A stretch of 64,000 bases of DNA from CAVVYJ01 sp963752495 (GTDB taxonomy: Bacteria > Pseudomonadota > Gammaproteobacteria > Burkholderiales > Methylophilaceae): contig CAVVYJ010000002.1 in assembly GCA_963752495.1 (NCBI GenBank), positions 248,001 to 312,000 on the forward strand, read 5' to 3'. Below the pieces are notes generated by a model. The model was not told the origin of the DNA. It ran no database searches and saw only the letters and a list, made by a program, of their open reading frames with translations. Position 1 is the first letter of the stretch, and each line of letters starts with the position of its first letter. Shown here piece by piece: positions 7,865 through 18,583 of this stretch. The position numbers were made by a program, and so were the translations under genes.

Positions 7865-8953
7865 CTAGCGGCGTTCTACTATAAATATTAGAGACAATCC
7901 TGCAATTAAAAATAGTATGGTGGGCGTGATAGCGCTCATTAATGGCGGCCAGTCATTGAGCACTCCCAAATGAATAAAAACACGATTCATGATTTGATAA
8001 ATCACACCTAGTAAGACGCCAATAAATATCTTTGTACTAGTTCCACTAGAGCGTTGTTGTAAAAAACCGAATGGCAGTGCCAGAATCACCATCACAATAC
8101 AGGCCAGTGGATATATCATCTTAGACCATAGCGCGACTTCATAACGTGTAGTTTTTTGTTTATTGATTTCTAAGTGGTTGATAAATGAGTATAAATTCCA
8201 GGCAGACATTTTTTCTGGTGCCACTAACAAAACGTTTAAAAGTTCTGGACGTATGAGCGATCTCCAGTTAGCTTTATTAAAAAATTGAGTTTGAACACTA
8301 TTTTGCTCGATTTTTTTTGCATAGTTAAATTTGGTTTGTGTCACTTCACTTAAGCCCCAGCGCTCATCCTCAAAACTACCCTTTTTGGCATTGCTGATGC
8401 TTCGCAGCCTGAAATTTTCGTCAAACTCATAAATGTGTACGTTAAGCAAAGTGGCGTCTGGAAGTACATTTTCTACATTTACAAAACTCTTTCCATCTTT
8501 TACCCACAGGCCAGACTTGAAGTCCTGAGCAACAATAGAGTCCGTTGCCTGAATACGCATGCGCTGTGCCATTTTCTCACTGATGGGCGTAATCAATTCA
8601 CCCACAAAAAAGGTAACCGCAGTAAATACTAGGCCAACCTTCACCAATGTTATCCCGATATCAAGTATTGATAAGCCGCTCACGCGCATGACAACAAGCT
8701 CTGAATAGCGAGCTAGCGTACCTAGGCTTACCATCATGCCCACGAGCACAGCTACGGGCACCACTTCGTAGATGTGTCCTGGGACACTCAGCAGAACAAA
8801 AAGAAGCATTTGGTTTATGCCGTAATTCCCGCGCCCTAAAGTGTTAAGCTCTTGTATCAGATCGAAAAAAGAAAACATTGCAAGCAAGCCTAGCATGATC
8901 ATCAAGATGGTGATGCTGGTTTCTTGCCAAAAATAACGGTTAAAAATACGCAT
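7865..8953 (-). CDS. lptG: LPS export ABC transporter permease LptG
   Basis: Permease of 362 residues of the LptB2FG machine, which extracts lipopolysaccharide from the inner membrane and feeds it to LptC/A. It has three N-terminal helices, a periplasmic beta-jellyroll-like domain (about 130-260), and three C-terminal helices (IYPLACIVMVILALPFGFLQQR is typical). The N-terminal motif IFNRYFWQE matches the family. It starts 2 bases after the lptF stop on the same strand, as usual for lptFG. Confidence 0.92.
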   Translation of the reverse strand: MRIFNRYFWQETSITILMIMLGLLAMFSFFDLIQELNTLGRGNYGINQMLLFVLLSVPGHIYEVVPVAVLVGMMVSLGTLARYSELVVMRVSGLSILDIGITLVKVGLVFTAVTFFVGELITPISEKMAQRMRIQATDSIVAQDFKSGLWVKDGKSFVNVENVLPDATLLNVHIYEFDENFRLRSISNAKKGSFEDERWGLSEVTQTKFNYAKKIEQNSVQTQFFNKANWRSLIRPELLNVLLVAPEKMSAWNLYSFINHLEINKQKTTRYEVALWSKMIYPLACIVMVILALPFGFLQQRSSGTSTKIFIGVLLGVIYQIMNRVFIHLGVLNDWPPLMSAITPTILFLIAGLSLIFIVERR

Positions 8954-8955
8954 CT

Positions 8956-10079
8956 CTACGACTCTGCGGGCTGTTTTTTCCAGCTACCCAAATACTTATG
9001 AATGAATGAAGGTAATACTGGCAACAAATAAGTGCGGCGATAAAACAAATAGATGGCGAGCAAAACAAATACAACATGTACAGGCCACAGGCCAATAATA
9101 GGACTGATTTTCCCTTGTGTTATCCAAGCCTCAAATATGCTGAGCATATTGTTATAGATAATATAAATGAGCAGGGCGAATATCAGGTTGAGTGAGCGGC
9201 CCGCGCGCGGGTCAACAAAGCTTAATGGAATCGCTAGCAGCACTAATATAATCGTTGAGAGTGGAATGGCTAAGCGCCATTGCAGCTCTGCTTGGTCCCT
9301 TAGTGTTTCGCTACCGATTAATTCCTGTGTGCTTTGCGCATCCGTGGTGTTAGGCTCGCGCGCTACTTCTTTTGTTTCAACACGGATGGCGTAACGCTCG
9401 AATTCAGTCGTAGAGATTTCCGCAGAGTTTGGCTTCCCTTCGTAGCGACGTCCCTTTTCTAACAAGAGAAAATTGTCGCCATTCTCCGCTTTAATGCGAC
9501 TACCATTGCTGGAGACAATGACGCCGGTTTTTTTATGTTGGGTAGATTGTACAAATACGTTCTTAACAACATTGCCTAGCTGGTCAAAGCTCTCAACAAA
9601 ATAAACACGTTCACCATTGTTTGATTCTTTAAACACACCAGGATTGATTGCAGAAAGCTCGTCACGACTTTTCAGCTGGACACGATAATCCTCGACTTTT
9701 TGTGTAGCCCATGGCATTACAAAAAAACTTAAAAGTGCAATCAATATCACTACAGGAAACGCAAAATTTAAAATAGGACGTATCCATTTTGCGACTCCTA
9801 GTCCAGAAGTAAACCAAATGACCATTTCTGAATCGCGATGCCAGCGTGTGAGTGTAAGAAGTACAGATAAAAAAATCGTTAGTGACAAGATCATCGGAAG
9901 AAACCGGACGATATTAAACCCAAGCATGGTAGTAATTGCATCATTTGGTATCCAGCCTTTGGCGGCAATACGCACCAAAAAACCAGCACGCTGTGCAATA
10001 CGATGCCAATGAGGATTAAAAATGCGGCTGCGGCCGTTGAAATTAGCTCATTAGATAATGATTTATTAAAAATTTTCAA
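8956..10079 (-). CDS. lptF: LPS export ABC transporter permease LptF, interrupted by a 1-base deletion
   Basis: Partner permease of LptG. The N-terminus (TTG start at 10079, then KIFNKSLSNELISTAAAAFLIL) is in one frame. The rest (AQRAGFLVRIAAKGWIPND, RDSEMVIWFTSGLG, the periplasmic domain and the last three helices) is in another. Restoring one G on the coding strand near 9996 (GTATTGCACAG read as GTATTGGCACAG) gives a continuous 374-residue LptF of normal length. LptF is essential in most Gram-negatives, so a sequencing or assembly error is more likely than a real null. It is divergent from pepA across about 80 bases. Confidence 0.88.
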
Positions 10080-10157
10080 TTTGCATATTGCGCTTTGATT
10101 TCGGGCTAAAACGCTGGATAATTAGGTTAAGTATGTAAAACAATTAAGGTTCAATAT

Positions 10158-11646
10158 ATGGAATTTAGCATAAAAAACGGGAATCCTGAAAAACAACGCA
10201 GTGATTGCCTAGTTGTAGGTGTTTTTGAAGGTAGAAAACTGTCTGATTCGGCAAAAAGTTTAGATGAAGCATCAGGCAAAGCAATTAGCGCGGTACTTAA
10301 AACGTGGTGATATGGAAGGAAAAAGCAGTTCTGCATTAGTTATGCACCATGTTGCGAACGTTGCTGCATCGCGTATTCTGCTGGTTGGCCTTGGTAAGCA
10401 AGCAGAGTTTGGAGAGGCGCAATATTGCAAAGCTGTGCGTGCGGCGGTAAAAGCCTTGCCAAAAGGAGCTAAAAGTGCCGCTTTATATTTACCAGAATTG
10501 CCGATTAAAAAGGCGAGTGCGTTTACAAAAGTTGCCTTGCTTGTTGAAGTGGTAGTGGATGTTACCTACCAAGTAAATGCGATTAAGCTTAAAAAGGCAG
10601 ATCCTGTCAGCTTGAGTGAAGCGACAATTTTTGTTGAAAAGTCACAAATTAAGGAAGCTGAAGCGGGAGTAAAGCATGGTTTAGCAATTTCGGCAGGTGT
10701 TTCTTTAGCTAAGGATTTAGGCAACTTACCCCCTAATGTTTGCACGCCAAGTTATTTGGGGGAACAGGCAAAAAAACTCGCTAAAACTTACGGATTTAAA
10801 GTAGAAGTGCTTGAGCAAGCTGAAATTAAAAAATTGGGCATGGGTTCATTTTTAGGGGTGGCGCAGGGCAGTAGTGAGCCGCCACGTTTAATTGTTCTGC
10901 AACACAGCAAAGGTAAAAAAGGCCAAAAGCCTGTTGTGCTAGTGGGTAAAGGTATTACATTTGACACGGGTGGTATTTCACTTAAGCCGGGTGCCGATAT
11001 GGATGAGATGAAGTACGATATGTGTGGTGCAGCGAGCGTTCTCGGCACTTTTAAGGCTATTGGCGAGCTGGGTTTGGCAATGAATGCGGTTGGTATCATT
11101 CCGACATGTGAAAATATGCCAAGTGGCAATGCCATTAAGCCTGGAGATATACTTACCAGCATGTCGGGGCAAACTATCGAGGTGTTGAATACTGATGCAG
11201 AGGGACGCTTGATTTTATGTGATGCGCTCACTTATGCGGAGCGTTTTGAACCTAGCGCAGTGGTGGATATCGCTACGCTAACGGGCGCTTGCGTCATTGC
11301 ATTGGGACATCATCCAAGCGGGTTATTTAGTAACCAAGACGCGCTAGCAAAAGAGTTGTTAGAAGCGGGCGAGAAAGCGCATGACCGTGCTTGGCATATG
11401 CCGATGTGGGACGACTATCAAAGTCAATTAGATAGTAACTTTGCTGATATGGCGAATATTGGCGGGCGTGCAGGGGGCAGTATTACGGCTGCATGTTTCT
11501 TGTCACGGTTTACAAAAAAATATGATTGGGCACATTTGGATATTGCAGGTACTGCTTGGAAATCTGGCAAAGAAAAAGGAGGTACGGGGCGCCCAGTGCC
11601 ACTGCTTACAACCTTTTTAGTGCAACGTGCGGCTAAAACAAAATAA
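10158..11646 (+). CDS. pepA: leucyl aminopeptidase PepA, interrupted by a 1-base insertion
   Basis: M17 leucine aminopeptidase, a hexameric di-metal exopeptidase that also binds DNA in E. coli. The true start is the ATG at 10158 (MEFSIKNGNPEKQ). The frame breaks at the A-run 10299-10302 (four A where CTT AAA CGT GGT would need three), then continues as RGDMEGKSSSALVMHH. Corrected length is 495 residues, normal for the family. The catalytic signature NTDAEGRL and the metal/active-site segment GKGITFDTGGISLKPG are intact. A 7-base gap to holC and the order pepA-holC are conserved in proteobacteria. The indel is probably a homopolymer error. Confidence 0.9.
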
Positions 11647-11652
11647 TCGACC

Positions 11653-12072
11653 ATGACGCGCGTTATTTTTTATTCTAAACTTGCGGATAAGCAGTTAACT
11701 TTAGCAAACTTGTTGCTACAGGCGCTACAAAAGAAGCATCAGATAACAATTTTGGCAGAAAATAAAGAGGCAGCCAGCATGATAAGCAGTGAAATCTGGC
11801 TTGGCGGCGCAGCTGAGTTTATCCCTAATGCGCTGGCAAGCGATTTGATTGCCAAAGAAACGCCTGTTGTCATTGATTGGGACGAAAAAGCCTTGTTTCA
11901 GGATGATATTTTGATTAACCTCTCACAAAAGCAGGTGTTGGCATTTAGCCGATTCAGGCAGTTGATTGAGCTGGTAGGCAATGCTGAAGATGACAAAATT
12001 GCCGCACGCGCACGTTATAAGTTTTATCGTGATCGTGGCTATGAGATTAAGCATCTTGAGCACGCGCAATGA
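11653..12072 (+). CDS. holC: DNA polymerase III chi subunit HolC
   Basis: Chi subunit of the clamp-loader complex, which contacts SSB through its surface. The product has 139 residues, close to the family size. Recognisable features are the N-terminal RVIFYSKLADKQLTLANLLLQAL, the central IWLGGAAEFIPNAL and the C-terminal KFYRDRGYEIKHLEHA. It directly follows pepA, the classic proteobacterial order, although the usual next neighbour valS is missing and a coiled-coil gene follows instead. Confidence 0.9.
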   Translation: MTRVIFYSKLADKQLTLANLLLQALQKKHQITILAENKEAASMISSEIWLGGAAEFIPNALASDLIAKETPVVIDWDEKALFQDDILINLSQKQVLAFSRFRQLIELVGNAEDDKIAARARYKFYRDRGYEIKHLEHAQ

Positions 12073-12107
12073 GTCGATTAGAGCCGAACTAAAAGATAGG
12101 GGATATT

Positions 12108-13407
12108 TTGGCAGAAAGTAAAATACCAGTACTTACCGAGGTATATAAACCTAAGGCAGAGGCTAAGCCAGCGCGTCAAGAAGATCCCACGTTGGGGATT
12201 ACGCCTGAGCTTATTTCAAGAGTTTCTGCACACGTGAGACCAAGGCTAGAGGCTGAGATTACGCAATCGGTTTTGGAAAGCTTAAGTGCATTTGTGAAGA
12301 AAGATGTGTTGAATGAGTTTCAGCACGAAATTAAAAAAACTCAAGAAGAAATCGTCGCTAGCACAAAAGACTTTGTCGACAGAACTAAAGCAGACCTTAA
12401 AACCGAGATGCCGCGGATGTATCAAGACAGCATTGATTTGGCGCAAATTAATTTGAAGGAAAAATTTTCTTTAATAGAAACTGAGGCAGCGGCAAGATTT
12501 GATGTGACGCTTTCGGAGTTGATTGGAAGCGCCACACAGAAAGCCGTTTCGGACGTGGTTTCGCAAACAGATAAGACGGAGGCGGATGCTAGTGCGCGTA
12601 TCGTGCAGCTATATTGATAGTGAAATGCAGACATTTCAGCAAAAAACTTTGGAAGAGAATCAGGTTTTATTACAAACTCGGCTTGAATCCATTAGCCAAG
12701 CTGCGCAGGAGGCTGTGACCAAGGAAATACAGGCTTTTCAAGAGCAGACCATTGCACTTCATCAGGCGCAATTAAATGAATCTCTGACTGGCTTGCAGCA
12801 GTCTATCAGTCAAGACTCGAAACAAAGGTTGCAGACAGAGCTCGAGGCAATCCAGCAAATAGCCATTGGTGAGCATCAAGCCCAGCTTACCCAATCTTTG
12901 AATAGCCTGTTACAGGTTTCAGGTGAAGGAGCAGAGCGAGAGTTGATGGATAAAATGCACGATTTCCAAGAGAAATTGCAAACCAATCATCGCGCGCAGC
13001 TAGAGCAGGCAACCGAGATAGCGCTACAGTCAATCAAAGACCGTATAGAAGAAAGCACTCAGGAGCAAGTAGGTATTATGGACGCGCAGGTAGGCTCAAT
13101 TCAACAAGAAACCCTTGCGCAATTGCGTGAAACTTTTAATGAAGAAAAAACTGAAATCTTTAATGCAGCTGCAGCAGAAATAAAAACAGCATTTACAGAG
13201 CAAATGGCGGCCAAAGGCATGGAAGTGCGCGAGCACTTTTTAACGCTTGTTAACGGAGATTTGCCTTCGGTACAAGAGGTGTTGAAAGAAAACATACAGC
13301 AGATACTTGAATCTGCAATTCCGGAACTAGAAGAAAGTCTACGGGTGAAGCTAGTGGCCGAACTCAATCAGCTATTACTAAAAGTAAAATTTGTGTTACC
13401 AGATTAA
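12108..13407 (+). CDS. unidentified coiled-coil protein, interrupted by a 1-base insertion
   Basis: The frame opens at a TTG at 12108 (AESKIPVLTEVYKPK). It stops at 12615 and resumes one frame over as IDSEMQTFQQKTLEENQ to 13407. Removing one base in 12606-12612 gives a continuous 432-residue protein. There is no signal peptide or transmembrane helix. After a Pro/Lys-rich N-terminus (about 40 residues), nearly all of it is predicted long alpha-helix rich in Gln/Glu. Recurrent units of roughly 30 residues carry a QTxxxxHQAQLxxSLxxLQ-like pattern. I do not recognise a family; apolipoprotein- or SMC-like helical similarity would be non-specific. It follows holC by 35 bases, so co-transcription is likely. 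Confidence 0.65.
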
Positions 13408-13791
13408 TCAGTTTTCATTCACTAGCTTTGCATAAGCTTCAGCCGTTAGAAAATGCTCTGTATCGTTAGCATCTGTGGGGTTAAATTTAAAAATCCATGC
13501 CTCATATGGTTTATCATTTATACCTTCGGGAGCGCCCAGTAATTCATTATTTATTTCAGTGACGCTACCATTCATCGGCGCATGTAAATCTGAGCCTGTT
13601 TTTACAGATTCAACTATTCCGCAAGGTTTGCCGTTAATAAGGGTATCACCCACTTTAGGCGGTTCTATGTATACAATATCGCCTAGTAAATCTTGTGCAT
13701 AATCGGTTATGCCTGCAAGCCAGTTTCCATTTGCATCCTGGCGTGCCCATAAATGCTCGGAGGTATAGTGATATTGTTGTGGGAATTTCAT
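13408..13791 (-). CDS. gcvH: glycine cleavage system H protein
   Basis: Lipoyl carrier protein of 127 residues that normally shuttles the aminomethyl group between the P, T and L proteins. The lipoylated lysine is in GIVESVKTGSDLHAP. The flanking DIVYIEPPKVGDTL and NELLGAPEGINDKPYEAWIFK are typical. The start is set at the ATG at 13791 (MKFPQQYHYTSEHLW); an upstream TTG adds five residues. No gcvT or gcvP is adjacent, so this is an orphan copy in this window. It ends directly against the coiled-coil gene (convergent, no gap). A different lipoyl-carrier role is possible. Confidence 0.88.
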   Translation of the reverse strand: MKFPQQYHYTSEHLWARQDANGNWLAGITDYAQDLLGDIVYIEPPKVGDTLINGKPCGIVESVKTGSDLHAPMNGSVTEINNELLGAPEGINDKPYEAWIFKFNPTDANDTEHFLTAEAYAKLVNEN

Positions 13792-13971
13792 TTTGTGACT
13801 CGGCAATGGTTATGATGGATATTTTCTCATAAAGTTAGTTTAAGTGTAGCAAAAACGCACAATTTTAATTTAATGTTAATATTTCTTTTATAAGTATCGG
13901 CTAACTTGTTGACATATAAATAGTTTATAATTAGCATTGATTACGAACATATCTGATTTAGGGATTGCTTG

Positions 13972-15006
13972 GTGAATAATTTTTTTAAAAAAATCGTACT
14001 GCTTTCAGTAGCATTGAGTCTGATTGCTTTGCCTTATGAAGTGCTGGCGGCAAAAAAGTCACATAAACGCGTCTATACGTCACAGAAAAAACACTATATA
14101 AAAGTGTCAGCACGCACACGTGCAAAAATGCGCGCGCAGCAATTGCATATACAAAGACAGAACGCAATTGACCTTGGTGAGTATTATGATGGAAGTGGTG
14201 TTTTGCAATTAGCTTCCAGCAAAGCTCTGATTATCAATCAAAATACAGGTGAAGTAGTCTACGCGAAAAATACCAACTCACCCAGCCCGATTGCTTCAAT
14301 CACAAAACTCATGACTGCAATGGTGATGTTAGATGCCAAGCAATCATTGGACGAATCGATTTACGTGACTGATCAGGATGTGGATTATGTAAAAGGTACG
14401 AGTTCAAGGTTGCCAGTGGGTGCTAGCTTAAGTCGTACCGATATGTTGCAGCTTGCGCTAATGGCATCCGAAAATCGTGCAGCATCGGCACTTGCCAGCA
14501 ATTATCCTGGAGGTCAGTCTGCGTTTGTTAGAGCCATGAATGCAAAAGCGCAGTTGCTAGGCTTAACTAATACGCACTTTGTTGACCCTACTGGCTTAGA
14601 GAGCGAAAATGTTTCAACAGCTGAAGACTTAGCGAAGATGGTACAGGCTGCTTACCAATATCCTGAAATTCGATTTGCGACCACAAGCCCATCGCACGAG
14701 GTGCATATTGGCGCACGTGAATATCCAGTTAACTTTAATAACACCAACGGCCTAGTACGTGCCGGTGAATGGGAAATTGGCTTATCAAAAACCGGATATA
14801 TTTCAGAAGCGGGGCGCTGTTTGGTGATGCAGGCTAAGCTCGTAGGTGAACCTATGATTATCGTGCTACTTGATTCTAGTGGAAAATTAACCCGAATTGG
14901 CGATGCGAATCGCATCCGCAAATGGATGGAACACAATAGCACGACGACAACTGGCCAAACCAACACCAATGAGCCTACCTTGGTGATGGCAGAAAAAATA
15001 TCTTAA
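13972..15006 (+). CDS. pbpG: D-alanyl-D-alanine endopeptidase PbpG (PBP7 type)
   Basis: Periplasmic low-molecular-weight penicillin-binding protein that trims peptidoglycan cross-links. It has 344 residues from the GTG at 13972, which follows AGGG; a TTG directly before it is also open. A signal peptide (about 1-27) precedes a basic stretch. The serine DD-peptidase motifs are complete: SITK (SPIASITKLMTAM), SEN (LMASENRAAS) and KTG (LSKTGYISEAG). It is followed by a strong terminator and converges with topA. Confidence 0.9.
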   Translation: MNNFFKKIVLLSVALSLIALPYEVLAAKKSHKRVYTSQKKHYIKVSARTRAKMRAQQLHIQRQNAIDLGEYYDGSGVLQLASSKALIINQNTGEVVYAKNTNSPSPIASITKLMTAMVMLDAKQSLDESIYVTDQDVDYVKGTSSRLPVGASLSRTDMLQLALMASENRAASALASNYPGGQSAFVRAMNAKAQLLGLTNTHFVDPTGLESENVSTAEDLAKMVQAAYQYPEIRFATTSPSHEVHIGAREYPVNFNNTNGLVRAGEWEIGLSKTGYISEAGRCLVMQAKLVGEPMIIVLLDSSGKLTRIGDANRIRKWMEHNSTTTTGQTNTNEPTLVMAEKIS

Positions 15007-15027
15007 TTTACTAGACAATTAAAAATG

Positions 15028-15063
15028 CGGGCTGACATTTTATAGGTGTCAGCCCGTTTTTTT
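15028..15063. terminator. strong, likely bidirectional terminator between pbpG and topA
   Basis: CGGGCTGACA and TGTCAGCCCG form a perfect 10-bp stem around a 9-base loop, followed by seven T. A-rich sequence on the other side (AATTAAAAA) would serve transcripts arriving from topA. Confidence 0.9.
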
Positions 15064-15064
15064 C

Positions 15065-17584
15065 CTATTTTTTAGTTTTTGCTTTTTTCGCTGCTGGTTT
15101 TTTAGAGGTGGTTTTTTTAGCAAATGATTTTTTGGCGGGTGTCCCTTTAGCTTCTTTTTCTGTCAGCAATGCAAGCGCTTCCTCTAGTGTTAGCTCTTCT
15201 GGAGCAACACTTTTTGGCAAGGTCGCGCGAATCTTCGCATGTTGAACATAAGGCCCATAGCGTCCAGCATAAACTTCTACACGACCTTCACCACTTGGAT
15301 GCGCCCCCAAATCGGCTATAGGCGCTGGGCCTGTGTTGGCGGCGGCTAGTAACGCAACGGCGCCTGCGTTATCAATGCTAAAAACGCTTTCAGATTTTGG
15401 AATCGATTTAAACTTTCCATCGTGGTTCACATATGGCCCAAAGCGTCCAATATTGGCGACTATTTTTTTACCGGTTTCTGGATGCTGCCCCAAATCGCGA
15501 GGTAATGAGAGCAGCATGTGCGCAATATCAATATTGACATTAGCTAATGGTATTTCTTTAGGAATGCTGACACGTTTAGGCTTCTTTTTGTCGCCTTCAA
15601 CGGCCAATCCAACTTGTAAATACGGACCATAGGGGCCGTTCATTAAGTAGATTTCTTTGTCTGTTGACTCGTCTTTGCCAATCACAACTGGATCGCTGCC
15701 TGCCTGCGCAGCGCCGTTCATGCTACGTTTGTAATCGCATTTTGGTTCTGCGTTGTAGCCCGTGCAACCAATAAAGCTGCCATATCGGCTCAACTGTTTT
15801 TGCAGAGGTCTTCCACATTTTGGGCAAGCTTCGTCAATGAGTTCGTTGCCAGGTCGGTCAACATCGGCTTTGCTAATGATTTGCTGATTGAATCCCTGCC
15901 AGAATTCATCCATGAGCGGAACCCAATCACGTTCACCGCTGGCAACATTATCTAATGCATCCTCTAGCTTCGCAGTAAAGTCGTAATCTACGTAGCGCGT
16001 AAAATGCTCAGTCAAAAATTTATTGACTACTCGACCAACATCCGTTGGGGTAAAGCGCTTTTTGTCGAGCAATGTATATTCGCGGTCTTGTAGCGTGCTG
16101 ATAATGCTGGCATAGGTAGATGGTCGCCCAATGCCATACTCTTCCAGCGTTTTAACTAGACTTGCTTCAGAGTATCGCGGTGGCGGCTCCGTAAAGTGTT
16201 GCTCACCATAAATCTTTTCTACATCCAACACTTCACCAGTTTCCAGATGTGGAAGTTTCGCTTCTGCATCTTCGTCAGCGCCATCAGTGTCTTCTTTATA
16301 AACGGCAATAAAGCCCGGAAACACGAGCGTTTGCCCAGTGGCTCGGAATAAATTGCCTTCCGACCCCACGCTTAAATCAACACTCACGGCATCAAATTTT
16401 GCAGGGGACATTTGACATGCAACGCTTCGTTTCCAAATCATCTCGTAGAGTTTAAACTGTTCGTCATTCAGATATTGGCGAAGCTTTGCAGGCGCACGGA
16501 ATATGTCTGTTGGGCGAATCGCCTCATGCGCTTCTTGCGCATTTTTGGCTTTGGTTTTGTACATGATTGGTGATTTTGGCAGATAGTCCGCATCGAAGTT
16601 TTTCTTCACATAATCGCGAATTTGCATCACCGCCTCGGTTGCGAGGCTAAACGAATCGGTACGCATATAGGTGATCAAGCCAACAGTGCCGCTACCTACA
16701 TCAATACCTTCGTATAATTGTTGTGCCACGCGCATGGCGCGCGACGTTGTAAAACCAAGCTTGCGCACAGCTTCTTGTTGCAGTGTGGATGTGGTGAACG
16801 GCGCTGCAGGGCTGCGGTTACGCTGCTTTTTCTCTACGCGTGAGACGGTTGTTTTGCCGGCGCTGGCAAGCAGTAGTTTACCTACAACATCTGCTTGCTG
16901 GTCGTGATTGATTACGCTGAACTGTTCAACTTTTTCGCCGTTCAGCTGAATTAGCTTAGCGCTAAAGCTGCTTTTATGTTTCAGCGCATCAAGGTGAATG
17001 CTCCAGTATTCCTGACTATTAAACGCTTCAATCTCTTGCTCACGCTCTACAATGAGGCGCAGTGCGGGGCTTTGTACACGGCCTGCAGAAAGTCCGCGGC
17101 GAATTTTTTTCCACAATAAGGGCGATAAGTTGAAGCCGACCAAATAATCCAGCGCACGTCGAGCCTGTTGTGCATTAACCAAATTCATCGCGATGTCGCG
17201 CGGGTGTTCAATCGCATATTTAACGGCGGTCTGAGTAATCTCATTAAACTCTACACGTTTTAAGAGTTTATTTTTTAGTAGTTTTTTCTCGGCAAGAATC
17301 TCTGCAATATGCCAGGAAATTGCCTCGCCCTCGCGGTCCGGGTCGGTTGCTAGATAAATAGCATCTGCAGCTTTAACAGCTTTTGCAATGGCATCCACAT
17401 GTTTGCTGTTACGCTCAATAATGTCGTATTTCATGGCAAACTTGTTAGCAGGATCTACTGCGCCGTTTTTGGGAATCAGGTCACGTACATGACCATAGGA
17501 AGCTAACACTTCAAAGTCATTTCCCAAGTATTTTTTGAGTGTTTTGGCTTTGGAAGGGGATTCTACAATGAGTAATTTTGACAT
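15065..17584 (-). CDS. topA: DNA topoisomerase I
   Basis: Type IA topoisomerase of 839 residues that relaxes negative supercoils. It has an N-terminal Toprim domain (MSKLLIVESPSKAKTLKKYL, TDPDREGEAISWH), the catalytic Tyr in GLITYMRTDS, and a zinc-ribbon segment CPKCGRPLQKQLSRYG...C. Further C-terminal topo domains are followed by a Lys/Ala-rich tail (about the last 25 residues), which is common in betaproteobacterial TopA. The full length is present without interruption. It is convergent with pbpG. Confidence 0.95.
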   Translation of the reverse strand: MSKLLIVESPSKAKTLKKYLGNDFEVLASYGHVRDLIPKNGAVDPANKFAMKYDIIERNSKHVDAIAKAVKAADAIYLATDPDREGEAISWHIAEILAEKKLLKNKLLKRVEFNEITQTAVKYAIEHPRDIAMNLVNAQQARRALDYLVGFNLSPLLWKKIRRGLSAGRVQSPALRLIVEREQEIEAFNSQEYWSIHLDALKHKSSFSAKLIQLNGEKVEQFSVINHDQQADVVGKLLLASAGKTTVSRVEKKQRNRSPAAPFTTSTLQQEAVRKLGFTTSRAMRVAQQLYEGIDVGSGTVGLITYMRTDSFSLATEAVMQIRDYVKKNFDADYLPKSPIMYKTKAKNAQEAHEAIRPTDIFRAPAKLRQYLNDEQFKLYEMIWKRSVACQMSPAKFDAVSVDLSVGSEGNLFRATGQTLVFPGFIAVYKEDTDGADEDAEAKLPHLETGEVLDVEKIYGEQHFTEPPPRYSEASLVKTLEEYGIGRPSTYASIISTLQDREYTLLDKKRFTPTDVGRVVNKFLTEHFTRYVDYDFTAKLEDALDNVASGERDWVPLMDEFWQGFNQQIISKADVDRPGNELIDEACPKCGRPLQKQLSRYGSFIGCTGYNAEPKCDYKRSMNGAAQAGSDPVVIGKDESTDKEIYLMNGPYGPYLQVGLAVEGDKKKPKRVSIPKEIPLANVNIDIAHMLLSLPRDLGQHPETGKKIVANIGRFGPYVNHDGKFKSIPKSESVFSIDNAGAVALLAAANTGPAPIADLGAHPSGEGRVEVYAGRYGPYVQHAKIRATLPKSVAPEELTLEEALALLTEKEAKGTPAKKSFAKKTTSKKPAAKKAKTKK

Positions 17585-17679
17585 TAATAGCGCTAAAGTT
17601 AGGGAGAGTTAATTAACGGATTGGTTAGATGATAACAAGCTAATGCACCAATACACAATATGAAAAAAATAAATTGATG

Positions 17680-18583
17680 TTAATTGCGTGTAAATTCAAT
17701 ACGTTTTCCTTCGCTATTTGCAATGCTCAACGCCTCGCCTTCGTTGGCGATATCGCCAAACAGCGGGTCTTCATCATTTGAGTTTGCTTGACTTAAACTT
17801 TTAAAGTCATATAAATCAAAATCTGCCAGATGTGAGGGCTCTACATTGGTAGTGGCGCGGAAGATATTATTAATGCGGCCAGGCTGTTCGCGCTCCCATG
17901 CATTGAGCATGTCTTTGATTTTTTGTCTTTGCAGATTTTCCTGAGAACCACACAAATCACAAGGGATAATCGGGAACGCCATTTGTCGCGCGTAACTACT
18001 TATATCTTTTTCACTGCAATACGCAAGTGGGCGAATCACAATGTTCTGCTTGTCGTTTGTAGCCAATTTTGGCGGCATGGCTTTAAGTTTTGCACCAAAA
18101 AACATATTTAAAAATAAGCGTTTCTACAATGTCGTCACGATGATGCCCAAGTGCTATTTTGTTGGCGCCCAGCTCTTTTGCCGTAGTGTAAATAATGCCA
18201 CGTCGCAGCCTGGAACATAGACTGCAAGTCGTTTTGCCTTCAGGAATTTTTTCTTTGACTACCGAATAAGTGTCGGCCTCCACAATCCGGTAATCAACAC
18301 CTAACTTTTCGAAATAAGCAGGCAAAATATCTGCAGGAAATCCCGGTTGCTTTTGATCCAAATTCATCGCAATCAGTTTAAAGTTTATCGGTGCACGCTC
18401 TTGTAGTGCTAGTAGTATCATCAGTAGTGTATGGCTATCTTTGCCACCGCTCATGCACACAAGCACAGTGTCGCCCTCTTCAATCATGTTGTAATCGCCA
18501 ATGGCTTTACCTGTAGAGGTAATCAGGCTGTTACGCAAGCGGATGAAGTTGCTGGAAGGGTTGTCGGGTAAGTGTTTAATCAT
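17680..18583 (-). CDS. ttcA: tRNA 2-thiocytidine synthetase TtcA, interrupted by a 1-base insertion
   Basis: Iron-sulfur PP-loop enzyme that thiolates C32 of certain tRNAs. The first part (start ATG 18583) holds the PP-loop SGGKDS and the CSLC pair; it breaks after GHHRDDIVETL. The second part resumes as NMFFGAKLKAMPPKL and holds the third cluster Cys in CDLCGSQ. Taking one base out of the five-A run at 18110-18114 restores ETLILNMFFGAK and a 300-residue protein of normal length. It overlaps the SDR stop by ATGA, indicating an operon. Probably a homopolymer error rather than a real pseudogene. Confidence 0.88.

Noticed and set aside
10264..10336. A separate start for PepA at 10264
   Set aside because: The true N-terminus lies in the other frame from 10158; the internal start is created by the one-base insertion.
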